Numbered from the stretch's first letter, positions 1 to 10,184 are shown. The stretch is 64,000 nucleotides of DNA from CAZYSK01 sp964649415 (GCA_964649415.1 CAZYSK010000017.1:1-64000); one strand, 5' to 3'. The notes: generated by a model not told the origin, from the letters alone. Translations and numbers: made by a program.

Positions 1-2572
1 CGGTGGCGGTCGGGGTGGCCGTCGGCGTCGCCGTGGCGGTCGGGGTGGGCGTGTCAGTGGCCGTCGCCGTCGCTGTCGGCGTGGGGGACGGGGTAGGCGT
101 GTCGGTGGCGGTCGGGGTGACCGTCGGCGTCGCCGTAGCGGTTGGAGTAGCCGTGTCTGTGGGCGTGGCCGTCGGTGTCGGTGTTGGGGTCGGATCTTGC
201 GGCGCCATCAAATCCTCGATCTCGCTCTCGCTCAGCGCACGGCCATAGACCCGCCAATCGTCAAGCCGGCCGTCGAAGTTACGGGTGACCTGGCCGTTGT
301 TCAGGCAGGCACCGAGCATGAAGGGAGCCGAGGAGTTGTAGACCGTATCATAGGTGACCGAGCGCGATCCGATCAACTCCCCGTCGAGATAGATGGAGAG
401 GGTCTGCTGCTCTGCATCGAAGACGCCGGCCACGTGATACCACGTGCCCGGGCTAAGCGCGTAAGCGGGGGAGCTTTCAAGGACATACGCGTCGTTCAGG
501 CTCCCATTGGGCGAGACGATGAGTCCCACTGCATCACCCGGCCGCAAGTCGAAGCGATAGGCGCGGTTGTTGAGGCCATACTCGTACTTGGCAGCCATCA
601 CTTGATGGACACCCAAGGTCTCGGGATTCATCCAGCCGACCAGCGTCAGACCACCTTCGACGTCCAACCCACGCTGGTCCGCGTCGGCGATGGACAGGTA
701 CTCCAGGTTGTCGCTCTCGAAGTCGGCCGCCAGGTCCACCTGGCCGGGGCCCGAGCCCACGGTGTTATGGTCCACCAGGTGATTGCCCTGTCCCGAACTG
801 TCCTGGCGCTGTCCACTGACCTCATCCAGGGTCCAGCGACCACGCAAAGGCGGAACAAGATCCAAGACATCAACCTGCCGGACGGCCGTGTCGAAGTCTA
901 CGCCGTTGGTGGCGGTCAGGATGACGGTGAATGTGCCCGTCGTAGCGTAGGTGTGCGCAGGGGAGAATTCGGTTGAGATCGCCGAGCCATCGTCGAAGTC
1001 CCACTCGAAGGACAAGCCGGCGCCCGTGGACGTGTTGTTGAAGGTAGTGACCTCACCCAGGAAATCAGGGCTCGACGTGGTGAAGGCGGCGGATATCCCC
1101 TGCGGGGGATTGATCCATACCATGTTGGATTGGCTGGGCCCGTTTGCGTCGAAGGCGTCGAGGTCCCCATCGCCGTCCAGATCGCCCAGCGCTGCATTGT
1201 GGCTGGACGAAGCACCCAGCCTCTGACCGCTGTCGGAGAACGTGCCCGACCCGTTGTTCAGCCATACCCGGTTGGCGTCATAGTACCAGTTCGCGACGTA
1301 GGCATCGAGATCCCCATCGCCGTCTACATCCCCTAGCGCCGCACCGTGGCTGCGGGACCCACCCAGTCTCTGGCCGCTGTCGGTGAAAGTGCCCGACCCA
1401 TCGTTCACCCATATCCGGTTGGCCCCGTATTCGGCGTTCGCGACGAAGGCGTCCAGATCCCCGTCCCCGTCCAGATCGCCCAGTTGCACGCACCAACTGA
1501 CCAAGGCACCCAGTCTCTGGCCGCTGTCGTAGAAGATGCCCGTCCCATCGTTCAGCCACACCCGGTTGGCTTGATTGTGGGAGTTCGCAGCGAACGCGTC
1601 CAGGTCGCCATCGCCATCCAGGTCCCCCAGCGCCACGTTGTAGGTGGACGCGTTGCCCAGCGCCTGGCCGTTGCTGGCGAAGTGCCCCGTCCCGTCGTTG
1701 ATCCACACCCGGTTGGGCTGTCCGTTGCCGTAGTAGTAGTTGGCAACGAAGGCGTCCAGGTCACCGTCACCGTCCAGGTCCCCCAGCGCCACGCCGTTGC
1801 TGCGAGAGCTCCCCAGCCTTTGGCCACTGTCGCTGAAGCTCCCCGTCCCGTCGTTGATCCACACCCTGTTGGGGTTGTCCACAGTGTTCACGACAAACGC
1901 GTCGAGGTCGCCGTCACCGTCCAGGTCCCCCAGTGCCACGCCATGGTTCCAGGGACCCCACAGCCTCTGGCCGCTGTCGCTGAAGCTGCCTGTCCCGTCA
2001 TTCATCCATACCAGGTTCGACTGGCCGTCTCCGTTCACCACGAAGGCGTCGAGGTCGCCATCGCCGTCCAGGTCCCCGAGTGCCGGTTCCACGCCGTACG
2101 AGCCGCCTAGCCTCTGGCCGCTGTCGGTGAAAGCACCATCGCCGCCCCTGACGCCGACGCGGAACTGCCACACGGTGGGGCGGGCAGGGCCGTCCCCGCT
2201 GAGCAAGCTAAGGGTACCGATCGTGCCACTGACCTGCACCAGTTCCCCAACTCTGAAGGGTTGGAGGGGCGCTAAAGCGATGGTGCCTCCATCCACGCTA
2301 TACGCCTCCATCAACAGGCCCGTCTGCCTGGCATGCACGGCGAAGGTCTGGGGCGAGACGGTGCTCGGGTCCATCGGCTCGTCGTAGGTGATGGACACCG
2401 TGGTGCTCTGCGGGGCGGTGTGGCTTTCGCTGGCCGGGTGGAGCAGCGGGCTTCCCGGTACGAGAAGTGGCAGTGCAGGAGGCGCTGCGTGGGTGACCAG
2501 CGGGGAGGGCAGCAGAGTACCAGCCAACACCAGAGCAAGAATCATTGCACCGAGCGTACGTCTGACTCTCAC
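1..2572 (-). CDS. Secreted VCBS/FG-GAP, PKD and LamG repeat protein (3' end outside window)
   Basis: The frame stays open from the GTG at 2572 to the left edge, so the C-terminus is missing; 857 codons are visible. An AGGAGGAAGAG ribosome site sits just before the GTG; an ATG nine codons later is the alternative. In order I see a signal peptide (1-32), a Big_5-like Ig region (about 45-135), about seven VCBS/FG-GAP repeats with the core ALGDLDGDGDLDAF (about 140-475), a PKD domain (about 487-565), a LamG/concanavalin-like domain (about 568-790) and a Thr/Pro-rich tail. FG-GAP repeats usually build a calcium-binding beta-propeller, and LamG and PKD domains bind glycans or act as spacers. The protein is probably an exported adhesin or glycan-binding surface protein. 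The domain calls are firm; the ligand is unknown. It is divergent from the giant gene at 3029. Confidence 0.85.
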   Translation of the reverse strand, partial: MRVRRTLGAMILALVLAGTLLPSPLVTHAAPPALPLLVPGSPLLHPASESHTAPQSTTVSITYDEPMDPSTVSPQTFAVHARQTGLLMEAYSVDGGTIALAPLQPFRVGELVQVSGTIGTLSLLSGDGPARPTVWQFRVGVRGGDGAFTDSGQRLGGSYGVEPALGDLDGDGDLDAFVVNGDGQSNLVWMNDGTGSFSDSGQRLWGPWNHGVALGDLDGDGDLDAFVVNTVDNPNRVWINDGTGSFSDSGQRLGSSRSNGVALGDLDGDGDLDAFVANYYYGNGQPNRVWINDGTGHFASNGQALGNASTYNVALGDLDGDGDLDAFAANSHNQANRVWLNDGTGIFYDSGQRLGALVSWCVQLGDLDGDGDLDAFVANAEYGANRIWVNDGSGTFTDSGQRLGGSRSHGAALGDVDGDGDLDAYVANWYYDANRVWLNNGSGTFSDSGQRLGASSSHNAALGDLDGDGDLDAFDANGPSQSNMVWINPPQGISAAFTTSSPDFLGEVTTFNNTSTGAGLSFEWDFDDGSAISTEFSPAHTYATTGTFTVILTATNGVDFDTAVRQVDVLDLVPPLRGRWTLDEVSGQRQDSSGQGNHLVDHNTVGSGPGQVDLAADFESDNLEYLSIADADQRGLDVEGGLTLVGWMNPETLGVHQVMAAKYEYGLNNRAYRFDLRPGDAVGLIVSPNGSLNDAYVLESSPAYALSPGTWYHVAGVFDAEQQTLSIYLDGELIGSRSVTYDTVYNSSAPFMLGACLNNGQVTRNFDGRLDDWRVYGRALSESEIEDLMAPQDPTPTPTPTATPTDTATPTATATPTVTPTATDTPTPSPTPTATATATDTPTPTATATPTATPTAT

Positions 2573-3028
2573 CTCTTCCTCCTTCCAGGAACCAGGAATG
2601 GAAAGCGGGATATAGCGCGTCGAAGATGCTGCGATGTTGTTTGAGATGTTGTTTGACGTGAACAGATGTGAGGGAGTGCTGCATGCCGGAGGAGAGGTTG
2701 GCGCAGGTCAGGTGGGCTGAATGAGGGCGAATGAATCTGCCGCGCCTTTGTGGTTTCCTCCCCGCCAAGGACACCCAACCCTGACTCGCTTTCATTATAG
2801 CACGTTTCTGCAACAAATGCAACAACATGCCAGAAATATCCACAAGAGCCGACCTACGTGCACCGTGGCCATGCCAATCAGACAACCTGCGTGATGGTTT
2901 GGGGATTTTAGCGATTTTGATACCAATTTGCCACCGGTGCCCTGTACAATGTAGCATGTGGCATACAGCGTGCTTGGTGCCTATATTTCGTTTGCGTCCA
3001 ATCTACTTGTCAACAAGGGAGGAGTGTG
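2573..3028. other. Divergent intergenic region between two surface-protein genes
   Basis: A 456-bp stretch with no convincing gene. It holds a good minus-strand promoter (2794-2822), which leaves a leader of about 215 nt before the GTG at 2572. On the plus strand a TACAAT -10-like hexamer at 2945-2950 is the best candidate for the giant gene, but I see no good -35 at the right spacing. The plus-strand ribosome site GGGAGGAG is at 3017-3024. Confidence 0.5.
2794..2822 (-). promoter_or_regulatory. Sigma-70-type promoter for the VCBS/LamG gene
   Basis: On the minus strand TTGCAT (2822-2817) and TATAAT (2799-2794) are separated by exactly 17 bp. Transcription would start near 2787. Confidence 0.65.
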
Positions 3029-6000
3029 ATGCTGACAAAGCGCCATCTTGTGTCTGTCTTCTTGGCCTTTATTCTCTTAGCACCCATGTTTCTCGCCCCT
3101 CCAGCCCCGGTTCAGGCGCAGGGCTGGAGCGATTTTTCGGCGGACATAGATGGCGATGGACTGCCCAATGCCGTCGAGCAAGACGGATGGTACAACACAT
3201 CCGGCGGTCCGTATTTCACCAACTACCTTGATGCCGATACTGACGACGATGGGCTCACGGACGGTCTGGAGAAACTATACGACACGGATCCCCTCGATGA
3301 TCACAGCCCCGGTATCTACGTAGAATACCAGGAACACTTTCAGACGAGGCAGTACTACTCCTGGCAGCGCTACGGAAACCGGTACATCGCACTCCCCTAC
3401 CCCTTGAGTCCCTGGCATGCCGACGTAGTCATCGTGCGCCGGGGTGCGACCTTCCACGTGGGCGGGCCGGCAGACGGCACCATTGAGATTGAGAAGAGCA
3501 TCAGTGGGCTGACGACGTTGCCGGTGGAACGCGATCACTGCGCCGGGCGGTGGGAGGTGAGCGTACCTTCCTGGGGGACGGTTGGGATGTACACGATCAG
3601 GGTAGAAGACGGCGCTTGGAGTGAAACCCTGGACCTGTACGTGATCTTCGAGATCCCGTCGGGTCTAGACGACTCCTTCTTGGACGCCTTCCTGTACGAC
3701 GGTGATCCCACCGAAACCCGGGATGAAACCTCTATCGGCTACTACGAGAAGACATACGATCACCAGTACGACAACGGAGACCCTGGATTCGAATGGATCC
3801 CAGAGGGTGAGTGGATCAACCATGGGTACACGTGGACCTTCAGAGATCAGCAGTTCCGCGACTTCATCATCCGCGACCACGTGATGCCGGCCATCAACGG
3901 CGTTTCCAGCCAGTGGTCGGCTGCCAATGCCCTCGTGAAACATACGGACGACGTGACGTGTTTTCACGTTGGTCGTCCCCTGAGCAACGCATGGTGCGTG
4001 TTGAATCCAAGCGCTTGCGATCCATACAACAACTGGAACCAGTGCACGAACATCGCTAACCTGCTGGTGGCGTTTTGCCGCTCGTCTGGTATTCCCTCGC
4101 GACCCGTGTTTGTTGACTGGGTGGTGAGCTCGTTCGACCACGCAACGGAAGCGTGGATAAGTTCCAGTTGGTACGTGATGCGCGGGTACAATGGGGGCGA
4201 GGGTTCATGCCCTGACCCGCACTACACCGGTGGGTACGTGAGCTTGAGGTCTCCATACAGCTTCGGATCGTACAGTTCGGGTCAAGGGGTGTACGCGGCC
4301 GGTGAGGACTGGCTCTGGGGTGACGTGTATGACGGTATGCATTCAGGGGCCGATGAGTTCCGCCAGGCCAGTTGGAGCACGAGCCGACTGGTGAAGAAGG
4401 ACTGGTTGGATACCCGTTTTCGTCCTTACAAGGGCTGGTCATCAGAGCCGTTGGTCACGGGAACTCCTCCCCAGGACTGGCCTGCGCTGCTAGCGCCGCC
4501 CGTGGTCAACTTCACAGCCGACACCACGGTGGGTCCGGAAGACCTGCAGGTGCACTTCACCGACCAGACGTCGGGGCACGTCCGCAGTTGGGAGTGGGAC
4601 TTCGGGGACGACGACACCAGCACGCAGGAGAATCCCAACCACACCTACGATGAGGACGGATACTACACGGTGTCCTTGACCGTGTATGGCGGCGGCGGCG
4701 AGGGCACCGAGACCAAGACGAACTACATCCACGTCACGAAGCCGGTGGAGGCCGCGTTCTCTGGAACGCCCACCTCAGGCTGCGAGGACCTGGAGGTAAC
4801 TTTCACGGACGAATCCACCGGGGACGTCGACAGTTGGCTGTGGGATTTCGGAGATGACCATACGAGCACCGCCCAGAACCCTACCCACACCTACACAGAA
4901 GGCGGCGACTACACGGTGTCCCTGACCGTGTTCGGCGAAGGTAGCGACTCCGACACCGAAACGAAGACGAACTACATCCACGTGGATCCGGCGACGGTAG
5001 CCGATTTCTCGGCCACGCCGACTTCAGGCGGTGCCCCCCTGGACGTGAGTTTCACGGATCTGTCCACAGGGACTGATGTGGACCGATGGTCCTGGAACTT
5101 CGGGGACCCGGGCTCGCCCTCTAATACCAGCACCGAACAGAACCCCAGTCACACCTACGAGAACGAAGGCACTTACACGGTGGTACTGACCGCGTGGGGC
5201 GACTGCGACGAGGGCGGCGAGGTCACCGAGACCAAGACGAACTACATCCAAGTCACGTCAGGGGGAGGAGGCGGGGGTATGGGCAGCGGCGCCCCGCTCC
5301 TCGCAGCGCCGGCGCCCAGTTCCGCCAGCGGGCCAGAAGAGCCCGTGGCGGAGGCTGAGGCCGCTTCCCCGGTTGTCTCGGCGCGCGGCCCGTTCGAATC
5401 CACGATCTACCTGCCCACGATCTTCGGGGAGGGAAGCATCGATGGAGGCGAGGACGACCCCGAGCCGAGTGTGCCCGAGTCGACCGTGAACGACCCCGAC
5501 GCGGTGATCCAGTTCGGCCAGGTGGTCGCCGACTACGGCGTCGATCTGGACGGGGATGGACGCTTCGACGAACTGGTGCTGGAGGTTGAGGCGGATGCCG
5601 AGCAGGCGGGCGACTACTGGATCATGGGCGCTCTCGCGGGCGAGTTGGCCTACGCGCTCGGAGAAGTCCACCTGGCGGAGGGCAGCAACGTCGTCACGCT
5701 TCACTTCGACGGCCACAGCATATACATGAGCAAGACCGATGGCCCCTACGGGCTGGCGAATCTGTGGGCGACCGACACCGACAACCCGGGGCCGACGGAG
5801 TTTGCGAACAACCTGCTGGGCTATGCACGGACAGCCTACCAGACGGCCGAATACGAGTTCGGCGACTTCGGCGTGACCGGGGCGACGCTCTCGGGTGACT
5901 ACAGCTACCGCACAGTGGACACCGACGACGATGGCTACGACGATGGGTTGGTCGTGGAGGCCGGTCTGTACATCGAGAAAGCCGGGGCCTACACCGTGAA

Positions 6001-9000
6001 GGGCGCGCTGCTGGGCAACCAGGACGAGCCTCTTGGCGAGGCATCCTGGAGAGGGTCGGGCTCCCAGGCCGTTCTGCAGTTCGACGGGCTGAGGGACACG
6101 ACCGGCCCATACAGCCTGTATATCCACGTGCGCGACGATGCCGGTCAGGTGACCGACGGCATGCCAGAGCCGTATGACCTGGGCAAGCTGAACAAGCTGA
6201 GCACTACGTCCATCTCGCTGGGCGTCGATACCGCCATCCCGCCGAATCCCTCTCAGATCATGCCCACGTTCGCGGTCACCAACACCGGGTACTCCGACAC
6301 TCCTGTGGACACGGACTCCGACGGGCAGTTTGACCAGTTAGTCTTCACAACCCACGTGAATGTCGAGCCGGGCGAGGGTGGGCAGCCGTATCGGATCGAG
6401 GGTTGGCTGATGGACGAGGACGGTTCCCTGATCGCCTGGGCCATGGGTGATGCCCAGGTGCTCAACGAGGGTATACAGAGTCTCTCGCTGGCCTTCGACG
6501 GCCGTGTGATCCACGAGCACGGGGTTGACGGTCCCTATACGGTAGCGATGTTGAGGGCACTGCCCGGAGGCACGTACACCGTGCTCGACACGGTGGAACT
6601 GGCTTACACGACGCCGGCCTACGACCACGACGATTTCGAGGATCCGATCGTCGTGGACACGATCGGGGATGTCTTCGAGGATCGCATGGAAGCGAGGCCA
6701 GACCAGATCGTCCGCGAGAGCTTCGAGACCGGCACCCTGGGTGCAGACTGGACGACGTCCTCCTCAACCGGCTATGGCCGCATCCAGTTGACAGACAGCT
6801 ATGGCACCGGCGGGGGCGAGTATGCCCTGTTGATGGATGTATCCAGTGACGGGGTCTACACGCTGAACGAGGCGATCTGGACCGTGGATCTGTCGGGAGA
6901 GGACGAGGCTTCCCTGGTGTTCTGGCAGGCGGAGTGGGACGACGAGGAAGACGATTTCGTCGGGGACTTCACCGGCAGCTTCAACGCCGACGGCATCGCC
7001 ATCAGTGACGATGGCGTCAACTGGCACCCGGTCTTCAACCTTCCTGACCAGCCGATTGGTGTCTGGCGACAGCACACCGTCAATCTGGCGGCCGAGGCGG
7101 CCGCAGCCGGGATGACGATGGGCTCCGACTTCCGGATCAAGTTCCAGCAGTACGACAACTACCCACTGGACGGTGATGGACGTGGCTGGGACGAGATCGT
7201 AGTGATCAAGAATGACACGAGCGACCTGTGGACGGCGGAATCGCCCTGGAGCCTGGACGAACAGATCTGGTACAGTCCCTCACACGCCTGGCAGGCCGAC
7301 GCGCCTGGCTCACAGAGTGGCTCGGTGACGAGTGTGTCCCTGGATGTGTCGCACCACGTGGACTCGACCGTGCGGTTCAGGACGTGCTACGAGATGCAGC
7401 CCGGCAGTGTCGGCCACCTCGAGGCATCGAGCAACGGCGTCGATTGGACCCAGGTGGCCACCTACTCCGGTTCGGTGCACCCCTGGGCCACCGAGTTCGT
7501 CGATCTGAGCGGCTTCGACGCAGGTGCGGAACTCCATCTTCGATTCAACGCGGATTCGCAGGCCGGGTTGGTCTGGTACGTGGATGACGTGTGGATCTTC
7601 GGTTGGCTGGACGACGACGGCGATGGACTGAGCAACGTCGCCGAGGATGACCTGGGCACAGACCCGGACGACCCGGATACGGACAACGACGGCCTCACCG
7701 ATGGTCAGGAAGTCAACGAACACGGCACGCTGCCCAAGGACCCGGACAGCGACAACGACGGGATGCTGGACGGTTGGGAGGTAGAGCACAACCTTGACCC
7801 GCTGAACGGCGGCGACGCCGACGATGACCCGGACGGCGACGGGCTGACCAACCTGCAGGAGCACGGGCTCAACACCGATCCAAACGACGACGACAGCGAC
7901 GATGACGGCCTCGCCGACGGCGATGAGGTGAACACGCACAACACCGACCCGAGCGACGACGACAGCGACGACGACGGCCTCACCGATGGCGACGAGGTGA
8001 ACACGTACAACACCGACCCGAACGACGACGATAGCGACGACGACGGCCTCACCGACGGTGATGAGGTGAACACGCACAACACCGACCCGAGCGACGATGA
8101 CAGCGACGATGACGGCCTCACCGACGGCGACGAGGTGAACACACACAACACCGACCCGAACGACGACGATAGCGACGACGACGGGATGCTGGACGGCTGG
8201 GAGGTAGACCACGGACTCGACCCGTTGGACGACAGCGACGCCGACGATGACCCAGACAACGACGGGCTGACCAACCTGCAGGAACACGGGTACGGGTCCG
8301 ATCCGCACGACGTAGACAGCGACGACGACGGCATGCCGGACGGATGGGAGGCGAGTGAGGGCTTCAACCCGGCGGACGACAGCGATGCCAGCGGCGATGC
8401 GGATGAGGACGGGCTGACCAATCTGGGCGAGTACGAGAACGGGACCGATCCTCATGACGAAGACAGCGACGACGACGGCATGCTGGACGGTTGGGAGGTG
8501 GATCACGGACTCGACCCGCTGGACGACAGCGACGCCGACGATGACCCAGACAACGACGGGCTGACCAACCTGCAGGAGCACGAGCACGGGTCCGATCCAC
8601 ACGACGTGGACAGCGACGACGACGGGCTCGACGACGGCGACGAGGTGAACGTCTACGGCACGGAACCGGGCGACGCGGACACAGATGACGACGGGCTCGA
8701 CGACGGCGACGAGGTAAACACATACCACACCGATCCGAAGGACAAGGACAGCGACGACGACGGGATGGAGGATGGTTGGGAGGTAGACCACGGACTCAAC
8801 CCGCTGGACGACGGCGACGCCGACGACGATCTGGACGGTGATGGGCTGACCAACCTGGAGGAGCACGAGCACGGGTCCGATCCTAACGACGTGGACAGCG
8901 ACGACGACGGGCTCGAGGACGGCGACGAGGTGAACATCTACGGCACGGAACCGGGCAAAGCGGACACCGATGACGACGGGATGCCCGACGGTTGGGAGGT

Positions 9001-9346
9001 AGACAACGGGCTGAATCCGCTGAATGACGTCGATGGCCACACGGACGTGGACGGCGACGGGTTGACCAATCTTGAGGAGTATCAGAACGATACCGATCCC
9101 AACGACAGCGACAGCGACGACGACAGGATGCTGGACGGTTGGGAGGTGGATCACGGGCTCGATCCGCTGGACGGCACGGACGCCAACGCTGACCCGGATG
9201 GCGACGGGTTGACCAATCTTGAGGAGTATCAGAAAGATACCGATCCCCACGACTGGGACAGCGATGACGACGGCATCCCCGACGGCGGCGATCCCTGGCC
9301 AAATGAGGTCACCTATTCCACATTCGTGCCTATGGTGAGCAACTAA
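3029..9346 (+). CDS. Giant secreted protein: transglutaminase-like, three PKD, thrombospondin type 3 repeats
   Basis: 2105 residues. ATG 3029 is preferred over GTG 3026 because GGGAGGAG ends at 3024. The signal peptide (1-31) ends in VQAQ. A short Asp-rich calcium motif follows (35-85). A transglutaminase-like domain lies at about 285-390, with candidate catalytic Cys339 (QCTNIANLLVAFC) and His371 (FDHATEAW). Three PKD domains cover about 491-744. Three related modules, each opening with an Asp-rich D-x-DGxxD loop, cover about 824-1197. Two jelly-roll/MAM-like regions cover 1231-1520. About twenty thrombospondin-3-type calcium repeats (DSDDDGLTDGDEV) cover 1528-2090. The chain ends YSTFVPMVSN, and an internal IYLPTIF lies near 795, both resembling the YLPLV tail of the protein at 35872. 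It is likely a large calcium-stiffened surface protein; whether the transglutaminase fold cross-links or cleaves is unknown. Confidence 0.85.
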   Translation: MLTKRHLVSVFLAFILLAPMFLAPPAPVQAQGWSDFSADIDGDGLPNAVEQDGWYNTSGGPYFTNYLDADTDDDGLTDGLEKLYDTDPLDDHSPGIYVEYQEHFQTRQYYSWQRYGNRYIALPYPLSPWHADVVIVRRGATFHVGGPADGTIEIEKSISGLTTLPVERDHCAGRWEVSVPSWGTVGMYTIRVEDGAWSETLDLYVIFEIPSGLDDSFLDAFLYDGDPTETRDETSIGYYEKTYDHQYDNGDPGFEWIPEGEWINHGYTWTFRDQQFRDFIIRDHVMPAINGVSSQWSAANALVKHTDDVTCFHVGRPLSNAWCVLNPSACDPYNNWNQCTNIANLLVAFCRSSGIPSRPVFVDWVVSSFDHATEAWISSSWYVMRGYNGGEGSCPDPHYTGGYVSLRSPYSFGSYSSGQGVYAAGEDWLWGDVYDGMHSGADEFRQASWSTSRLVKKDWLDTRFRPYKGWSSEPLVTGTPPQDWPALLAPPVVNFTADTTVGPEDLQVHFTDQTSGHVRSWEWDFGDDDTSTQENPNHTYDEDGYYTVSLTVYGGGGEGTETKTNYIHVTKPVEAAFSGTPTSGCEDLEVTFTDESTGDVDSWLWDFGDDHTSTAQNPTHTYTEGGDYTVSLTVFGEGSDSDTETKTNYIHVDPATVADFSATPTSGGAPLDVSFTDLSTGTDVDRWSWNFGDPGSPSNTSTEQNPSHTYENEGTYTVVLTAWGDCDEGGEVTETKTNYIQVTSGGGGGGMGSGAPLLAAPAPSSASGPEEPVAEAEAASPVVSARGPFESTIYLPTIFGEGSIDGGEDDPEPSVPESTVNDPDAVIQFGQVVADYGVDLDGDGRFDELVLEVEADAEQAGDYWIMGALAGELAYALGEVHLAEGSNVVTLHFDGHSIYMSKTDGPYGLANLWATDTDNPGPTEFANNLLGYARTAYQTAEYEFGDFGVTGATLSGDYSYRTVDTDDDGYDDGLVVEAGLYIEKAGAYTVKGALLGNQDEPLGEASWRGSGSQAVLQFDGLRDTTGPYSLYIHVRDDAGQVTDGMPEPYDLGKLNKLSTTSISLGVDTAIPPNPSQIMPTFAVTNTGYSDTPVDTDSDGQFDQLVFTTHVNVEPGEGGQPYRIEGWLMDEDGSLIAWAMGDAQVLNEGIQSLSLAFDGRVIHEHGVDGPYTVAMLRALPGGTYTVLDTVELAYTTPAYDHDDFEDPIVVDTIGDVFEDRMEARPDQIVRESFETGTLGADWTTSSSTGYGRIQLTDSYGTGGGEYALLMDVSSDGVYTLNEAIWTVDLSGEDEASLVFWQAEWDDEEDDFVGDFTGSFNADGIAISDDGVNWHPVFNLPDQPIGVWRQHTVNLAAEAAAAGMTMGSDFRIKFQQYDNYPLDGDGRGWDEIVVIKNDTSDLWTAESPWSLDEQIWYSPSHAWQADAPGSQSGSVTSVSLDVSHHVDSTVRFRTCYEMQPGSVGHLEASSNGVDWTQVATYSGSVHPWATEFVDLSGFDAGAELHLRFNADSQAGLVWYVDDVWIFGWLDDDGDGLSNVAEDDLGTDPDDPDTDNDGLTDGQEVNEHGTLPKDPDSDNDGMLDGWEVEHNLDPLNGGDADDDPDGDGLTNLQEHGLNTDPNDDDSDDDGLADGDEVNTHNTDPSDDDSDDDGLTDGDEVNTYNTDPNDDDSDDDGLTDGDEVNTHNTDPSDDDSDDDGLTDGDEVNTHNTDPNDDDSDDDGMLDGWEVDHGLDPLDDSDADDDPDNDGLTNLQEHGYGSDPHDVDSDDDGMPDGWEASEGFNPADDSDASGDADEDGLTNLGEYENGTDPHDEDSDDDGMLDGWEVDHGLDPLDDSDADDDPDNDGLTNLQEHEHGSDPHDVDSDDDGLDDGDEVNVYGTEPGDADTDDDGLDDGDEVNTYHTDPKDKDSDDDGMEDGWEVDHGLNPLDDGDADDDLDGDGLTNLEEHEHGSDPNDVDSDDDGLEDGDEVNIYGTEPGKADTDDDGMPDGWEVDNGLNPLNDVDGHTDVDGDGLTNLEEYQNDTDPNDSDSDDDRMLDGWEVDHGLDPLDGTDANADPDGDGLTNLEEYQKDTDPHDWDSDDDGIPDGGDPWPNEVTYSTFVPMVSN
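7874..8190 (+). repeat. 69-bp in-frame tandem repeat in the giant gene
   Basis: Four near-identical 69-bp units each encode 23 residues built on DSDDDGLTDGDEVNT, within the thrombospondin-3 region. Nucleotide identity is higher here than among the other Asp-rich repeats of the gene, which suggests recent duplication or gene conversion. Confidence 0.8.
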
Positions 9347-9360
9347 TCCGCTGACCCGGA

Positions 9361-9490
9361 GTAGGCCTGCCTTCGGCAGGCGTCTACTCCCAGTAGGGGC
9401 CTGCCTTCGGCAGGCATCTACTCCCAGTAGGGGCCTGCCTTCGGCAGGCGTCTACTCCCAGTGGGGGCCTGCCGAAGGCAGGCGTCTACC
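9361..9490. repeat. Four tandem hairpin repeats, GCCTGCC-TTC-GGCAGGC type
   Basis: Units of about 34-36 bp repeat the 17-nt palindrome GCCTGCCTTCGGCAGGC, joined by a GTCTACTCCCAGTAGGGG-like spacer. The fourth copy has its loop inverted (GAA for TTC). The array follows the stop of the giant gene and could stall transcription or protect the mRNA 3' end. Confidence 0.85.
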
Positions 9491-9525
9491 CGAGGATAGA
9501 CGTCACTCCCAACGCCCTTGGAGAA

Positions 9526-9559
9526 AGCAGTGGGGCGGCACCAGTGCCGCCCCACTGCT
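9526..9559 (+). terminator. Strong hairpin after the giant gene
   Basis: A perfect 15-bp inverted repeat (arms 9526-9540 and 9545-9559, core TGGGGCGGCA) has a CCAG loop. It has no T tract, so it may work as a factor-assisted terminator. Confidence 0.6.
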
Positions 9560-9608
9560 GTGGGACACACAATGTAACATCACAGAAGACGAGGTAAAGG
9601 AGCATGCT

Positions 9609-10184
9609 ATGGCACAGGATTCATATTCTGTTCATCCCAGTGCCGAGGTCTCGCCCCAGGCGATCATCGGCCCCGGCACACGGGTCTGGCACCAGGTCCA
9701 GGTGCGAGAGCGCGCCCAGATCGGCAGCCACTGCATCATCGGCAAGGGAGCCTATGTTGACTTTGACGTCGTAATCGGCGATAATGTCAAAATCCAGAAC
9801 GGCGTCTTCGTCTACCACGGCGTCACCGTCGAGGACGGGGTCTTTCTCGGCCCTGGGGTGATCTTGACCAACGATAAACTGCCCCGCGCGATCAACCCCG
9901 ACGGATCGCTCAAGGGCGATGCGGACTGGGCGGTCAGCCCGATTCTGATCCGGCGCGGCGCGTCCATCGGTGCCGGCGCGGTTGTCCTGCCCGGCGTGAC
10001 CGTGGGGGAATTCGCCCTGGTGGGCGCTGGCGCGGTGGTCACGCGTGACGTGCCGGCCCATGGCCTGGTATATGGCAATCCAGCCCGCATGGACGGCTAC
10101 GTGTGCTACTGCGGGCGACGACTGACTGAATTGGAAAACCATCAATGGAAATGCGAGGTCTGCAATGAGTGCTTCAGTTTCTGA
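9609..10184 (+). CDS. wbpD: UDP-amino-sugar N-acetyltransferase, left-handed beta-helix (WbpD-like)
   Basis: 191 residues. The ATG follows AAAGGAG. Hexapeptide-repeat spacing (I/V-G-x-x-x-x) runs through about residues 10-165, as in left-handed beta-helix acyltransferases; the pattern and length fit WbpD/WlbB enzymes that acetylate the 3-amino group of a UDP-2-acetamido-3-amino sugar. The last 30 residues form a compact cysteine cluster (CYC and CEVC), a small zinc-ribbon-like tail. The gene overlaps the aminotransferase by 20 bp, and with the dehydrogenase downstream makes the WbpB-E-D chemistry for a 2,3-diacetamido sugar. The exact sugar, and whether it carries the uronic acid, cannot be read from the sequence. 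Confidence 0.85.
   Translation: MAQDSYSVHPSAEVSPQAIIGPGTRVWHQVQVRERAQIGSHCIIGKGAYVDFDVVIGDNVKIQNGVFVYHGVTVEDGVFLGPGVILTNDKLPRAINPDGSLKGDADWAVSPILIRRGASIGAGAVVLPGVTVGEFALVGAGAVVTRDVPAHGLVYGNPARMDGYVCYCGRRLTELENHQWKCEVCNECFSF

Noticed and set aside
7310..9250. A 646-codon open frame on the minus strand opposite the giant gene
   Set aside because: It is the mirror of the Asp-rich DSDDDG repeats; the low-complexity Val/Gly/Ile translation has no domain or ribosome site.
9361..9490. CRISPR array
   Set aside because: Repeat and spacer are both nearly constant, units are about 35 bp, and there are no cas genes.
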